From Flavobacteriales bacterium (GTDB taxonomy: Bacteria > Bacteroidota > Bacteroidia > Flavobacteriales_C > GCA-002722245), in the NCBI GenBank assembly GCA_002717515.1, contig PBEC01000026.1:1-32184 (forward strand): a stretch of DNA of 32,184 bases. Reading direction: 5' to 3'. Of this stretch, positions 15,124 through 22,910 are shown piece by piece (within the stretch, counting starts at the first letter, position 1; every line of letters begins with the position of its first letter). The notes beneath the pieces are model-generated. The model was not told the DNA's origin and did no database searches. It worked only from the letters and a program-made list of their open reading frames with translations. The position numbers and the translations under genes are program-made.

Positions 15124-16188
15124 TTACTTAACAATTACAAGCCACTCAGGATAAGTATCTTTTTTGTTTCGTTTTATGGCTTCAAGCTCATTTTTAAGGT
15201 GAGAAGAAATCTTTCTTTCAGAAACGGGAGGTAGGTTGTAATCAACTCCACTTCTACCAAATCCAGAGATGTGCGTTATGGTTACAGCAGTACCTGTACC
15301 GAACATATCTTCCAACGTTCCGTTTTGTTGAGCTTCGATTACTTCATCTACAGAAATTTGTCTTACCTCAACAGGGTATCCAAGATCACGAGCAATATCA
15401 ATAACCGATTTTCGAGTGATTCCTCCAAGGATGGTTTCTCCTGCAGGAGGAGTTATTATTTTTCCGTCGATGATTACCATTAGGTTCATCGTTCCACTTT
15501 CCTCTATGTACTTGTGTTCTATGGAATCCGTCCAGATAAGCTGATCATACCCTTCTTCTTTCGCAATTTTAGCTGGTAAAAGAGAAGCTGCATAATTACC
15601 TGCGGCTTTTGCAAACCCTGTACCTCCAGATGCGGCTCTTGAATATACGTCTTCTACTTTAACCTTAACGGCAGTGTCATAGTATTTATTTACAGGACAT
15701 GTAAAAATCACCATTTTATATGTCTCAGAGGGAGCTACGCCAATATACTGATCCGTAGCAAAAATAAAAGGACGTATGTAAAGGGCACCCTCTTCTGTTT
15801 TAGGAATCCACTCTTTATCGATTTTAACAAGTTCGGAAAGACCGTCCAGCATAATTTGAGGGTCAATAGTTGCCATACAAAGTCTTTCACAGGAACGATT
15901 AAGTCGTGCGAAGTTGTCCATAGGACGAAAGAGTACAACATTATTGTCGGAATCCAAATGTGCCTTCATTCCTTCGAAAACAGATTGTCCGTAATGGAGC
16001 GAATTGAAGGCCGGATTGTAGTCCAGGTTTTGAAACGGTAAAATTTCAAAATTTTTCCATTCTCCATCTGCGTAGTCGGCCACAAACATGTGGTCAGAGA
16101 AAACTCTACCGAACTGAATATTGTCAAAGTTGACATCGTTCAATCGGGAGGATTTTGTTTTATTTATTTTAATTTTTGTTTTTACCAT
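15124..16188 (-). CDS. ilvE: Branched-chain amino acid aminotransferase
   Basis: A 354-residue PLP-dependent fold-type IV transaminase, the last step of leucine, isoleucine and valine synthesis and first step of their breakdown. It belongs to the BCAT subgroup also found in eukaryotes. Visible are YGQSVFEGMKA (67-77), FRPMDNFARLNRSCERL (87-103), the PLP lysine K194 in GGTGFAKAAGNYAASLLP, the cofactor-binding ESGTMN (230-235) and the closing ILGGITRKSV and GTGTAVTITHI. The length is usual for the family. GAGGAAT before the ATG gives a reasonable ribosome site. It is monocistronic: divergent from htpG upstream and followed by a strong terminator. Confidence 0.96.
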   Translation of the reverse strand: MVKTKIKINKTKSSRLNDVNFDNIQFGRVFSDHMFVADYADGEWKNFEILPFQNLDYNPAFNSLHYGQSVFEGMKAHLDSDNNVVLFRPMDNFARLNRSCERLCMATIDPQIMLDGLSELVKIDKEWIPKTEEGALYIRPFIFATDQYIGVAPSETYKMVIFTCPVNKYYDTAVKVKVEDVYSRAASGGTGFAKAAGNYAASLLPAKIAKEEGYDQLIWTDSIEHKYIEESGTMNLMVIIDGKIITPPAGETILGGITRKSVIDIARDLGYPVEVRQISVDEVIEAQQNGTLEDMFGTGTAVTITHISGFGRSGVDYNLPPVSERKISSHLKNELEAIKRNKKDTYPEWLVIVK

Positions 16189-16392
16189 TCCTCAAGAGAA
16201 ATTATGGAACCCCCTAATTTAACTAATTGCCTTGGTATTATGCAATAGATTTTATTTAAATATTGGAAAATAGGTCGTTATTATTAAAAATTAATACGTT
16301 TTGGATAAAAAAATGGCAGTAGTTGTCTTTTTATCGGATGTCTTGTCAGTTGATGGCAATGAAAATTTGTACAATCTGTCAGGTATTAATTA

Positions 16393-16422
16393 TTGGCACT
16401 TCAATTGATAAGTTGGTGCCAA
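16393..16422. promoter_or_regulatory. Inverted repeat upstream of htpG
   Basis: TTGGCAC (16393-16399) and GTGCCAA (16416-16422), perfect 7-bp arms 16 bp apart, ending 15 bp before the htpG ATG. The arms resemble half of the HrcA operator CIRCE, but the spacing is too long by about 3 bp and the outer bases differ. It could be an operator or a leader stem. Confidence 0.4.
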
Positions 16423-16437
16423 ACAAAATATTTAAAA

Positions 16438-18324
16438 ATGGCACAAGGTAATATTAATGTACAGGCGGAAAATATTTTTCCCATCATTAAACAGTTTTTA
16501 TATTCCGATCAAGAAATCTTTTTAAGAGAACTTGTTTCCAATGCGGTGGATGCGTGTAAGAAATTACAAGCACTTTCTTCTATGGGAGAAGCAAAAGGAG
16601 ATATTGGTGAACTTCAAGTTGAGGTAATTGCAGACAAAAAAGCAAAAACGCTCACCATTCGTGATAATGGTTTAGGAATGACCGGTGAAGAGATTGAAAA
16701 GTATATTGCTCAGATTGCTTTTTCAGGTGCTGAAGAGTTTGTTCAAAAATATGAAGACAAGGCCGACGGAATTATTGGGCATTTTGGTTTAGGATTTTTC
16801 TCTGCCTTTATGGTTGCTGATAAGGTTGAGGTTTATTCAAAGTCCTATCAGAAAGGTGCATCGGGGGCAAGATGGATTTGTGAAGGAAGTACCGATTACG
16901 AATTAACAGAAGAAGAAAAAGAAACCAGAGGTACGGATATAGTACTTCATATCTCTAAAGATTCCAAGGACTATCTTGAAGAACATAAAATTTCCGAGTT
17001 GCTTTCCAAGTACTGTAAATTTTTACCTGTTGATGTAAAGTTTGGTACAAAAGAAGAAACATTACCTGCACCAGAGGTAAAAGAAGGTGAGGAAGCTCCA
17101 GAACCTGAGAAAATTACAGTAGATAATATTATTAATAATTCTTCCCCTGCATGGACCAAAGCACCGGCAGATTTGAAAGATGAAGATTACAAAAGCTTTT
17201 ACAGAGAATTGTATCCAATGTCTTTTGAAGAACCTTTATTTCACATTCATTTGAATGTTGATTATCCCTTCAACCTAACAGGAGTATTGTACTTCCCTAA
17301 GTTGAGTCACAACATGGAGGTTCAGAAGAACAAAATTCAGTTGTACTGCAATCAGGTTTTTGTAACCGATCAGGTAGAAGGTATTGTTCCTGATTTCTTA
17401 ACGTTATTGCATGGGGTTATCGATTCACCAGACATTCCTTTGAACGTTTCCAGATCCTATTTGCAGTCGGATCAAAATGTAAAGAAAATTTCTTCGCACA
17501 TTACCAAGAAGGTTGCTGATAAATTAAAGCAATTGGCAACTAAGGACAGAGAGGAATTCCAAAAGAAATGGGACGACATTAAAGTGTTCATCGAATTTGG
17601 ATTGCTGAGCGATGAAAAGTTTGCCGAAAAAGCAAAGAAATTCATGCTGTATAAAAACGTGAAAGAAGAGTTCTTTTTAATTGATGAATACCTTGAGAAA
17701 ATTAAGGTTACTCAGGAAAACAAGGATAAGAAAACGGTTATATTGTATACACACGATGCAGAGGCTCATCATTCCGCTATTGCAAAAGCAGAGGAAAGAG
17801 GATACGATGTATTGGTAATGGATACGGCACTTAGTTCTCACTTGGCGAACAAGCTGGAACAGGATTTAACGGATGTAACGTTTGCAAGAATTGATTCCGA
17901 TACGATTGATAAGTTAATTGCTAAGGATGAGGAGATTCCAAGTAAACTTTCAAAAGAAGAAGAGGAAAAATTAAAGCCGGTAATTGAAGGTGTAGTCAAT
18001 ACACAAACATATACGGTTCAATTCGAAAGTTTAAGTGAGCAGGATGCACCAATTCAAATTACGCAAAGTGAGTTCATGAGAAGAATGGTAGAGATGCAAC
18101 GTGTAGGTGGTCAAGGCGGTATGATGGGTAATTTCCCAGAGTCCTATAACCTGGTTGTAAATTCGAATCATCCTTTGGTAGGAAAAATTCTCAAGGAAGA
18201 TGATAGCGAAACGCAACAAAAACTGGCGAAGCAAGCTGCCGATTTGGCCCTATTGTCGGTAGGGTTGTTAAAAGGAAAAGAGCTGACGGACTTTGTAAAT
18301 CGCTCAATTGAAATCATAGAATAA
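16438..18324 (+). CDS. htpG: Hsp90 family molecular chaperone HtpG
   Basis: A 628-residue cytosolic ATP-dependent chaperone dimer. The start is taken at ATG 16438 (MAQGNINVQAENIFPI). A TTG 45 bp upstream in frame adds 15 residues unlike the family and lies inside an inverted repeat. The GHKL ATPase motifs are intact: EIFLRELVSNAVDACKKL, IRDNGLGMT and IGHFGLGFFSAFMV. The middle domain follows with FEEPLFHIHLNVDYPFNLTG and NKIQLYCNQVFV, including the family motif SRSYLQSD. The C-terminal dimerisation domain is short and ends LTDFVNRSIEIIE. A Glu/Pro-rich insert near residues 215-230 (EVKEGEEAPEPEK) resembles the charged linker region. It is followed by its own terminator. Confidence 0.96.
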   Translation: MAQGNINVQAENIFPIIKQFLYSDQEIFLRELVSNAVDACKKLQALSSMGEAKGDIGELQVEVIADKKAKTLTIRDNGLGMTGEEIEKYIAQIAFSGAEEFVQKYEDKADGIIGHFGLGFFSAFMVADKVEVYSKSYQKGASGARWICEGSTDYELTEEEKETRGTDIVLHISKDSKDYLEEHKISELLSKYCKFLPVDVKFGTKEETLPAPEVKEGEEAPEPEKITVDNIINNSSPAWTKAPADLKDEDYKSFYRELYPMSFEEPLFHIHLNVDYPFNLTGVLYFPKLSHNMEVQKNKIQLYCNQVFVTDQVEGIVPDFLTLLHGVIDSPDIPLNVSRSYLQSDQNVKKISSHITKKVADKLKQLATKDREEFQKKWDDIKVFIEFGLLSDEKFAEKAKKFMLYKNVKEEFFLIDEYLEKIKVTQENKDKKTVILYTHDAEAHHSAIAKAEERGYDVLVMDTALSSHLANKLEQDLTDVTFARIDSDTIDKLIAKDEEIPSKLSKEEEEKLKPVIEGVVNTQTYTVQFESLSEQDAPIQITQSEFMRRMVEMQRVGGQGGMMGNFPESYNLVVNSNHPLVGKILKEDDSETQQKLAKQAADLALLSVGLLKGKELTDFVNRSIEIIE

Positions 18325-18336
18325 CAAAAACAATTT

Positions 18337-18364
18337 CATCCCGCCTCGTGCGGGATGTTTTTTT
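18337..18364 (+). terminator. Rho-independent terminator after htpG
   Basis: CATCCCGC (18337-18344) pairs with GCGGGATG (18350-18357) around a 5-nt loop, followed by seven T. It starts 13 bp after the htpG stop and separates htpG from the lemA cluster. Confidence 0.9.
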
Positions 18365-18386
18365 CTATATTTAAACAAAAAAAGAA

Positions 18387-19001
18387 ATGAAAAAATCAAG
18401 TATAATAATATTATCTGTAGTAGGTTTAGTTGTAATCATTGGTATAAGCATGTTTTTTAAAGCAACTGGAACTTATGACAAAGCAGTTGGATACCAGGAA
18501 ACGACCTCTCAAGCATGGGGAAATGTAGAAGCAACTTATCAAAGAAGAATGGATTTGATTCCAAATTTGGTTTCAACAGTGAAGGGTTTTGCCGCTCAGG
18601 AAAAAGAGGTTTTGATTGGTGTAACGGAGGCTAGGGCTTCTGTTGGAAAAGTAACGATAGATGCCAGTAATCTAAAACCAGAGAACATTAAAGCTTTTGA
18701 GCAGGCACAATCGGGGTTAACACAAGCCTTATCAAAACTTATGCTTGTACAAGAACGTTATCCTGAACTGAGATCCAACCAGAATTTTTTGCAATTGCAG
18801 GCGCAATTGGAGGGGACAGAAAATAGAATTAATGTTGCTCGTCAGCGGTATAATGATACTGTAAAAGAATACAATACGTTCATAAGAGGCTTTTGGAGAA
18901 AAATGTATTTAGGGTGGTTGGCAGAAGAAGATGAGTTTACTAAAAAAGGAAGTTTCGAGTCGGAAAAAGGAGCAGAAAAAGCATATAAAGTTCAATTTTA
19001 A
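18387..19001 (+). CDS. lemA: LemA family protein
   Basis: 204 residues. One N-terminal membrane helix (about 7-27, IIILSVVGLVVIIGISMFF) is followed by the conserved LemA helical domain: YDKAVGYQETTSQAWGNVEATYQRR, DLIPNLVSTVKGFAAQEKEVL, then RYPELRSNQNFLQLQAQLEGTENRI and ARQRYNDTVKEYN. LemA proteins expose a long helical bundle outside the inner membrane. Their function is not settled, but they are repeatedly encoded beside TPM-domain or DUF2207 proteins. Its stop codon touches the ATG of the first TPM gene, so translation is probably coupled. It is the first gene of the packed cluster running to 22910. Confidence 0.94.
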   Translation: MKKSSIIILSVVGLVVIIGISMFFKATGTYDKAVGYQETTSQAWGNVEATYQRRMDLIPNLVSTVKGFAAQEKEVLIGVTEARASVGKVTIDASNLKPENIKAFEQAQSGLTQALSKLMLVQERYPELRSNQNFLQLQAQLEGTENRINVARQRYNDTVKEYNTFIRGFWRKMYLGWLAEEDEFTKKGSFESEKGAEKAYKVQF

Positions 19002-19445
19002 ATGAAAGCAAAAGAATTGTTTACAAAAGAATTGCAGAAACAGGTTGTTGCTGCAATTGAAACAGCGGAATTGAATACTTCAGGTGAAGTACGGGTTCAT
19101 CTCGATGACAAATGTAAAGGAGATGTGCTGGACAGAGCTGCTTATGTTTTTGAAAAATTGGAAATGCAAAAAACCGAGCAACGGAATGGTGTTTTGTTTT
19201 ATCTGGCGGTTCAGGATAAGAAGTTTGCTATTTTGGGAGATGCCGGGATTAATCAAAAAGTACCCGAAAATTTTTGGGAGGAAATAAAATCTGAGGTGAT
19301 TGAAAACTTTAAAAAGGGAGATTTTGCTGAAGGTTTGTCTTCGGGGATTATAAAAGCAGGCGAGCAGTTAAAGGCACACTTTCCTTATCAGGAAGACGAT
19401 GTAAATGAATTGGACAATGAAATTTCTTTTGATGATGAACTTTAA
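19002..19445 (+). CDS. TPM-domain protein, short form
   Basis: A 147-residue protein made almost only of a TPM domain (named after TLP18.3, Psb32, MOLO-1): ETAELNTSGEVRVHLDD, FEKLEMQKTEQRNGVLFYLAV, KFAILGDAGINQKVPENFWEEI, then FAEGLSSGIIKAGEQL. There is no signal peptide or membrane helix, so it should stay in the cytoplasm or be held by LemA or another partner. The Asp/Glu-rich C-terminus (EDDVNELDNEISFDDEL) overlaps the start of the next gene. It begins directly after the lemA stop. Many genomes show the same lemA, short TPM, long TPM order. The biochemical role is unknown; plant TPM relatives act in photosystem II repair. Confidence 0.88.
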   Translation: MKAKELFTKELQKQVVAAIETAELNTSGEVRVHLDDKCKGDVLDRAAYVFEKLEMQKTEQRNGVLFYLAVQDKKFAILGDAGINQKVPENFWEEIKSEVIENFKKGDFAEGLSSGIIKAGEQLKAHFPYQEDDVNELDNEISFDDEL

Positions 19446-20244
19446 AATAATTGGTTTTCTTCTTTATTTGTGTTTGTTTTCAGGACTTATTTCTGAAGCT
19501 AAAAACGATTGTTTTCCTCAAAGGAATGAATCAAATGACAGTCTTGTATATGACAAATCCGATATTTTTTCACCTACTGAAGAAAGTGCCTTAAACGAAA
19601 GGCTTATTCAAATCAGCAAAAATACATCGAATCAAGTTGTAGTTGTGGTTGTCAATGATTTATGCGACATGGACAATGCAATGTATGCTACAGAATTAGG
19701 CGACACCTGGGGAGTTGGTAGAAAGGGAAAAGATAATGGTATTATAATCCTTATCAAACCGACAGGAGGAAAAGGTGAGCGAAGAACTTTTATTGCTCCA
19801 GGATATGGTTTGGAAGGGGTAATCCCAGATGCAACGGCAAAATTAGTTGTTGAAAATGAGATGATTCCAAATTTTAAAAATGGGCAATTCTATAAGGGAG
19901 TGGATGCTGCCTTGGATGTACTCGTTTCTCTAGCAAAAAAAGAATACAACTATCAAGCTTATGAAAATAATGTTAGGAAGCGAAATAAAGGAGGTGGAAG
20001 TGCATTGTATCTATTGATTCTTGTTGGCGTTTTTTACCTTTTAGCTCGAATTTTTTCGTCGAGGAGTTATGCTCAAACTAACGGTACTGGATTTTGGAGT
20101 GCTTTTATGATGGGAAGTTTATTCGGTGGAATAGGAGGAAGTTCGAATCGTGGAGGTTGGGATGATTTCAATTCTGGCGGTGGCGGATTTGGTGGTTTCG
20201 GTGGCGGCGGTTTCGGCGGCGGTGGAGCTGGCGGAAGCTGGTAA
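19435..20244 (+). CDS. TPM-domain membrane protein with Gly-rich GGSW tail (YgcG type)
   Basis: 269 residues from the ATG at 19435. In-frame ATGs at 19405, 19417 and 19432 exist, but this start gives a clean signal peptide (NFKIIGFLLYLCLFSGLISEA). It overlaps the short TPM gene by 11 bp. The TPM domain covers about 25-170: VYDKSDIFSPTEESALNERL, NQVVVVVVNDL, GDTWGVGRKGKDNGIIILI, FIAPGYGLEGVIPDATAKLV. A membrane helix follows at about 187-205 (ALYLLILVGVFYLLARIF). The C-terminus is a Gly/Phe repeat (GGGGFGGFGGGGFGGGG) closing in AGGSW. Such a tail ending in a Ser-Trp or Arg-Trp pair is characteristic of YgcG-type TPM proteins; its role is unknown. The domain is expected on the outer face of the inner membrane. 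Confidence 0.88.
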   Translation: MNFKIIGFLLYLCLFSGLISEAKNDCFPQRNESNDSLVYDKSDIFSPTEESALNERLIQISKNTSNQVVVVVVNDLCDMDNAMYATELGDTWGVGRKGKDNGIIILIKPTGGKGERRTFIAPGYGLEGVIPDATAKLVVENEMIPNFKNGQFYKGVDAALDVLVSLAKKEYNYQAYENNVRKRNKGGGSALYLLILVGVFYLLARIFSSRSYAQTNGTGFWSAFMMGSLFGGIGGSSNRGGWDDFNSGGGGFGGFGGGGFGGGGAGGSW

Positions 20245-20275
20245 TTCAATTTGTTGCATTTAACTACAAATTTAT

Positions 20276-21061
20276 TTGAATTTGATTCCTTTTGAATATG
20301 CTTTGTACCTTGCTGTATTGATTCCAATAGGTTTCTTATTGAATATCCCTTTTTACATTTACTGGCTGAAAAAGCAAAATCCGAGCAACGAAGTGTACCT
20401 CTACATGGTTAGAGGAAAGTTTACGTATTTGAATGTTTTGGATATGATTGCCCGAATTGAAAGGGCTACCAATCAGGATTTGAAAGTTGAACGAAGGAAG
20501 ATTGAACGATATTTTAATCTTTCCAGGGAACAAAAAAAATCTTTTAAGATTTATCGTTCAGTGATTTACAGGTTGCTAAAAGAGAAATCCTTTGGGAAGC
20601 CAAAAATACTAAAATCCATTCACAGAATGCCGGTTTATACTAAGGTGGTTGCTATATGGGATGTGATGATTATTTTATCTATTTTAAATTGTATTGTTGT
20701 AGCTGCCAATGCCGCAGGTGCTGGTCTTCTTGCAGCTGTTTTTGCTGCTTTGCTTCTTGGGATTTTCCCTTCAGGTATTGTTTGGTTGATGTGTCATTCA
20801 GCTTTTAATAATGTTTTACGATATGCAACTAATAAACGAATAAAAGAAGTAAGTTCGATTCCTTTTCGAATTGCAATGGCGCAATTTTGGGCATTTACAG
20901 GAGGTTACTTGTGGAAAGATATTTATTGGGCCGAAGGGAGCTTAACATGGATTTCAGAGTCCTCTACTGGATATTATGGTGGTATATCTTCTGGTTTTGA
21001 GAGTGATAATAGTAGTGGAGAAGGTAATTTTGGTGGCGGTAGAGCCGGCGGAAGTTGGTGA
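20276..21061 (+). CDS. Paralog A: membrane protein of unrecognised family with GGSW tail
   Basis: About 261 residues, first of three tandem paralogs. No ATG fits: an in-frame stop lies at 20261-20263 and the first in-frame ATG is codon 44, beyond the first helix, so TTG at 20276 (or 20282) is the likely start. Helix about 9-31 (VLIPIGFLLNIPFYIYWL) is followed by the shared block KKQNPSNEVYLYMVRGKFTYL, a helical region with IARIE and KSFGK, two membrane helices at about 125-175, then WKDIYWAEGSLTW. The tail is EGNFGGGRAGGSW. It lacks the signal peptide seen in B and C. The tail is shared with the upstream TPM protein. Function unknown; the cluster suggests a LemA/TPM partner. Confidence 0.75.
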   Translation: MNLIPFEYALYLAVLIPIGFLLNIPFYIYWLKKQNPSNEVYLYMVRGKFTYLNVLDMIARIERATNQDLKVERRKIERYFNLSREQKKSFKIYRSVIYRLLKEKSFGKPKILKSIHRMPVYTKVVAIWDVMIILSILNCIVVAANAAGAGLLAAVFAALLLGIFPSGIVWLMCHSAFNNVLRYATNKRIKEVSSIPFRIAMAQFWAFTGGYLWKDIYWAEGSLTWISESSTGYYGGISSGFESDNSSGEGNFGGGRAGGSW

Positions 21062-21066
21062 TTATG
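21047..21066 (+). repeat. 20-bp junction repeat, copy 1 (A/B)
   Basis: GGCGGAAGTTGGTGATTATG. It encodes the Gly-Gly-Ser-Trp end and stop of paralog A plus the ATG of paralog B. It is identical to 21916-21935 at the next junction. The TPM gene end (about 20229-20244) matches its first part with C in place of T. Confidence 0.9.
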
Positions 21067-21930
21067 AAAAATATTATTAAATATTCTGTTTGTATTTTTT
21101 TGTTTTGTTCCTTTTTTGAGGCTAAGGCAGGTTTAGTTGGCTACGGAAGTAGTTCAAAACCACTTTCTCGGGATGATGTTTTATTTATTAAAGAATTTTT
21201 TGAGAATAATTTTTTACTTACTCTTTTAAATTTACTTTACTTAATCCCTTTTGGGTATTGGGTGAAAAAGCAGCCGCTTAACTCTGAAATACTGCTTTAT
21301 CAAATCAGGGGGAATTTTACTCGCTTTAATCTTAATTTATGGATTGAGCGTATTGAAAATGAAAGAGGGTTACGATTATTAAAACTGAGAGAAAGAGTTG
21401 ATTTGTATGAAAAAAAAGCCAGAATGTTGGGTTTTAAAATCAGTTATTACAAATCGATATTAACGAATCAGGTTTTATCGAATTCATTTGGTAAAAGGGG
21501 GTATAAAACAGCCTTTAAAAGGATGCATAAAAACACAAAATTATTAATATTTGGTCAGCTCTCACAAGTTATTATCTCAACGATTCTTTCCATTAAATTT
21601 TGGGTCATCGAGTTGAATAGTTTAATTGGAGGTTTTTTTTTAGGAATTGCAACAGCACTTTTCATTGGGGTTGTTTATTGGGTATTGATTAATTATATTT
21701 TCACTTTAATATTTAAATTAATTATCGAAATTCTTAAAGTTAAGAAGGGACATGCTGGTTATTGGCACATTGTAAGTGCTCAACTCAGAGGGTTTTATGG
21801 GGCTTTTTGGTCAAACATTCCAATCCCTAAAAAAGCATTAATGCTCATTACAGATGTGTCAATAAAAAATGGTCAAACAAAAATAGTTTTTAAAGATTTT
21901 AAAGGGAGTGGAGCTGGCGGAAGTTGGTGA
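21064..21930 (+). CDS. Paralog B: membrane protein of unrecognised family with GGSW tail
   Basis: 288 residues from the ATG at 21064, two bases after the stop of A. A signal peptide (about 1-23, KYSVCIFLFCSFFEAKA) precedes about 30 residues and a membrane helix (LLTLLNLLYLIPFGYWV). The family block follows: KKQPLNSEILLYQIRGNFTRF, then IERIE, SNSFGK and RMHKNTKLL. Two further helices lie at about 165-225, and LRGFYGAFWSNI replaces the WKD motif of A and C. The Gly-rich tail is reduced to KGSGAGGSW, keeping the terminal residues. It is the most diverged of the three. The retention of only the last six residues of the tail suggests that those residues matter. Confidence 0.78.
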   Translation: MKNIIKYSVCIFLFCSFFEAKAGLVGYGSSSKPLSRDDVLFIKEFFENNFLLTLLNLLYLIPFGYWVKKQPLNSEILLYQIRGNFTRFNLNLWIERIENERGLRLLKLRERVDLYEKKARMLGFKISYYKSILTNQVLSNSFGKRGYKTAFKRMHKNTKLLIFGQLSQVIISTILSIKFWVIELNSLIGGFFLGIATALFIGVVYWVLINYIFTLIFKLIIEILKVKKGHAGYWHIVSAQLRGFYGAFWSNIPIPKKALMLITDVSIKNGQTKIVFKDFKGSGAGGSW

Positions 21931-21935
21931 TTATG
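21916..21935 (+). repeat. 20-bp junction repeat, copy 2 (B/C)
   Basis: Identical to 21047-21066. It joins the Gly-Gly-Ser-Trp end and stop of B to the ATG of C. Confidence 0.9.
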
Positions 21936-22910
21936 TGGAAAAATTATAAAATATTAGTCTTGTTGATTCTTTTGATTGGTTGTTATGCTTCCAAAGCTCA
22001 AATGTTTTCGTATGATTTTGCGACAATCTATGGATCCTTTGATTTTAAATTTCCTTCAATTCTCGCAGATGCTTCTTTTGTTGATGTTGGTAATATGGAT
22101 CAACCGAAGTATAAAAATCCGGAAAATGTTTCTAAATTTTACAGAGCTGTAATCTTGGCTTTAATTCTTATCGCTTCATTTCTCATTAACGTTCCTTTCT
22201 TTTTAAAGTGGGCAAAAAAACAAAAAGGGAGTGATGAGGTGTTACTTTATAATGTCGAGGGTAATTTTACTTACTTAACCGTCTTGCTTTGGATCGAAAG
22301 AATTGAGGAGTTTAATGGTAAGTTTCTTCTCAGGGAAAGAAGCGAGGTAGAGAAATTTTACAACGTTGCCAAAAAGGGTAAAACGTCCATAAAAAATTAC
22401 AAAAGGAAAATTCACGACATTTTATTGATAAAATCGTTCGGTAAAAATATCGTACGAACGGCATTTGCAAGAATGGATATCTACACAAAAATCACTTATT
22501 TGTGGGACATTGCAATTTATCTATCCATTATTTACGCTGCTGTTTGTGTATTAAGCATTGATTACAGTTGGACGCTTTCGGTTTTTGTGGGCTTATTCGT
22601 TGGTAATATTGTAGCGGCTCCAGTGTGGTTAATTTGCCATTTAATTTTTAATCACTCATTAAAATCTGTTGCGCGTAATCAAATTAAAAAGGGAGATGGC
22701 ATTGGTTTAAGAATTATTATGGCTCAATTATACGGTGGTTTTGCGGGGGTGATATGGAAAGATCTTTATTACATTCAAGGGAGGTCTTCTTGGACTTTTG
22801 GTGGAGGTTCATCAAGAAAAGGCTTTTTACGTAACATTCCCACGGCAACCTATTCTTCGGCTTATTCACGTGATGAAGAAAAAAAAGATCTTGATTTTGA
22901 TAAGAATTAA
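21933..22910 (+). CDS. Paralog C: membrane protein of unrecognised family, no GGSW tail
   Basis: 325 residues from the ATG at 21933, two bases after the stop of B. The N-terminus (MWKNYKILVLLILLIGCYASKAQ) is a signal peptide with a possible lipobox (L-I-G-C). About 50 extra residues precede the first helix (AVILALILIASFLINVPFFLKWA). The family block is KKQKGSDEVLLYNVEGNFTYL, then WIERIE, IKSFGK, ARMDIYTKITYLWDIAIYLS, two helices, and GVIWKDLYYIQGRSSW. The C-terminus has GGGSSRKG and then a charged tail (SRDEEKKDLDFDKN) in place of the GGSW ending. Relation to A is clear by eye along most of the length. It is the last gene of the packed cluster; the rhomboid gene starts 55 bp later. Confidence 0.78.
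   Translation: MWKNYKILVLLILLIGCYASKAQMFSYDFATIYGSFDFKFPSILADASFVDVGNMDQPKYKNPENVSKFYRAVILALILIASFLINVPFFLKWAKKQKGSDEVLLYNVEGNFTYLTVLLWIERIEEFNGKFLLRERSEVEKFYNVAKKGKTSIKNYKRKIHDILLIKSFGKNIVRTAFARMDIYTKITYLWDIAIYLSIIYAAVCVLSIDYSWTLSVFVGLFVGNIVAAPVWLICHLIFNHSLKSVARNQIKKGDGIGLRIIMAQLYGGFAGVIWKDLYYIQGRSSWTFGGGSSRKGFLRNIPTATYSSAYSRDEEKKDLDFDKN

Noticed and set aside
16393-16422. True CIRCE element
   Set aside because: Arms are 7 bp and separated by 16 bp; CIRCE has 9-bp arms and a 9-bp spacer. Kept only as an inverted repeat.
16393-16437. TTG start for htpG adding 15 residues
   Set aside because: The extra residues are unlike Hsp90 proteins, and the normal MAQGNINVQAENIF opening begins at the ATG at 16438.
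19405-19434. Upstream in-frame start for the long TPM protein
   Set aside because: It would place MNWTMKFLLM before the signal peptide and lengthen the overlap with the short TPM gene to 41 bp. The ATG at 19435 (or 19432) gives a normal signal sequence.
20073-20327. Proline-rich antisense frame
   Set aside because: It is the complement of the Gly-rich codons (GGN) of the TPM tail, which read as proline on the other strand.
20170-21061. GlyGly-CTERM/rhombosortase sorting signal
   Set aside because: That signal has a Gly-rich motif, then a helix, then basic residues at the C-terminus. Here the Gly-rich motif is itself the terminus with no helix after it.
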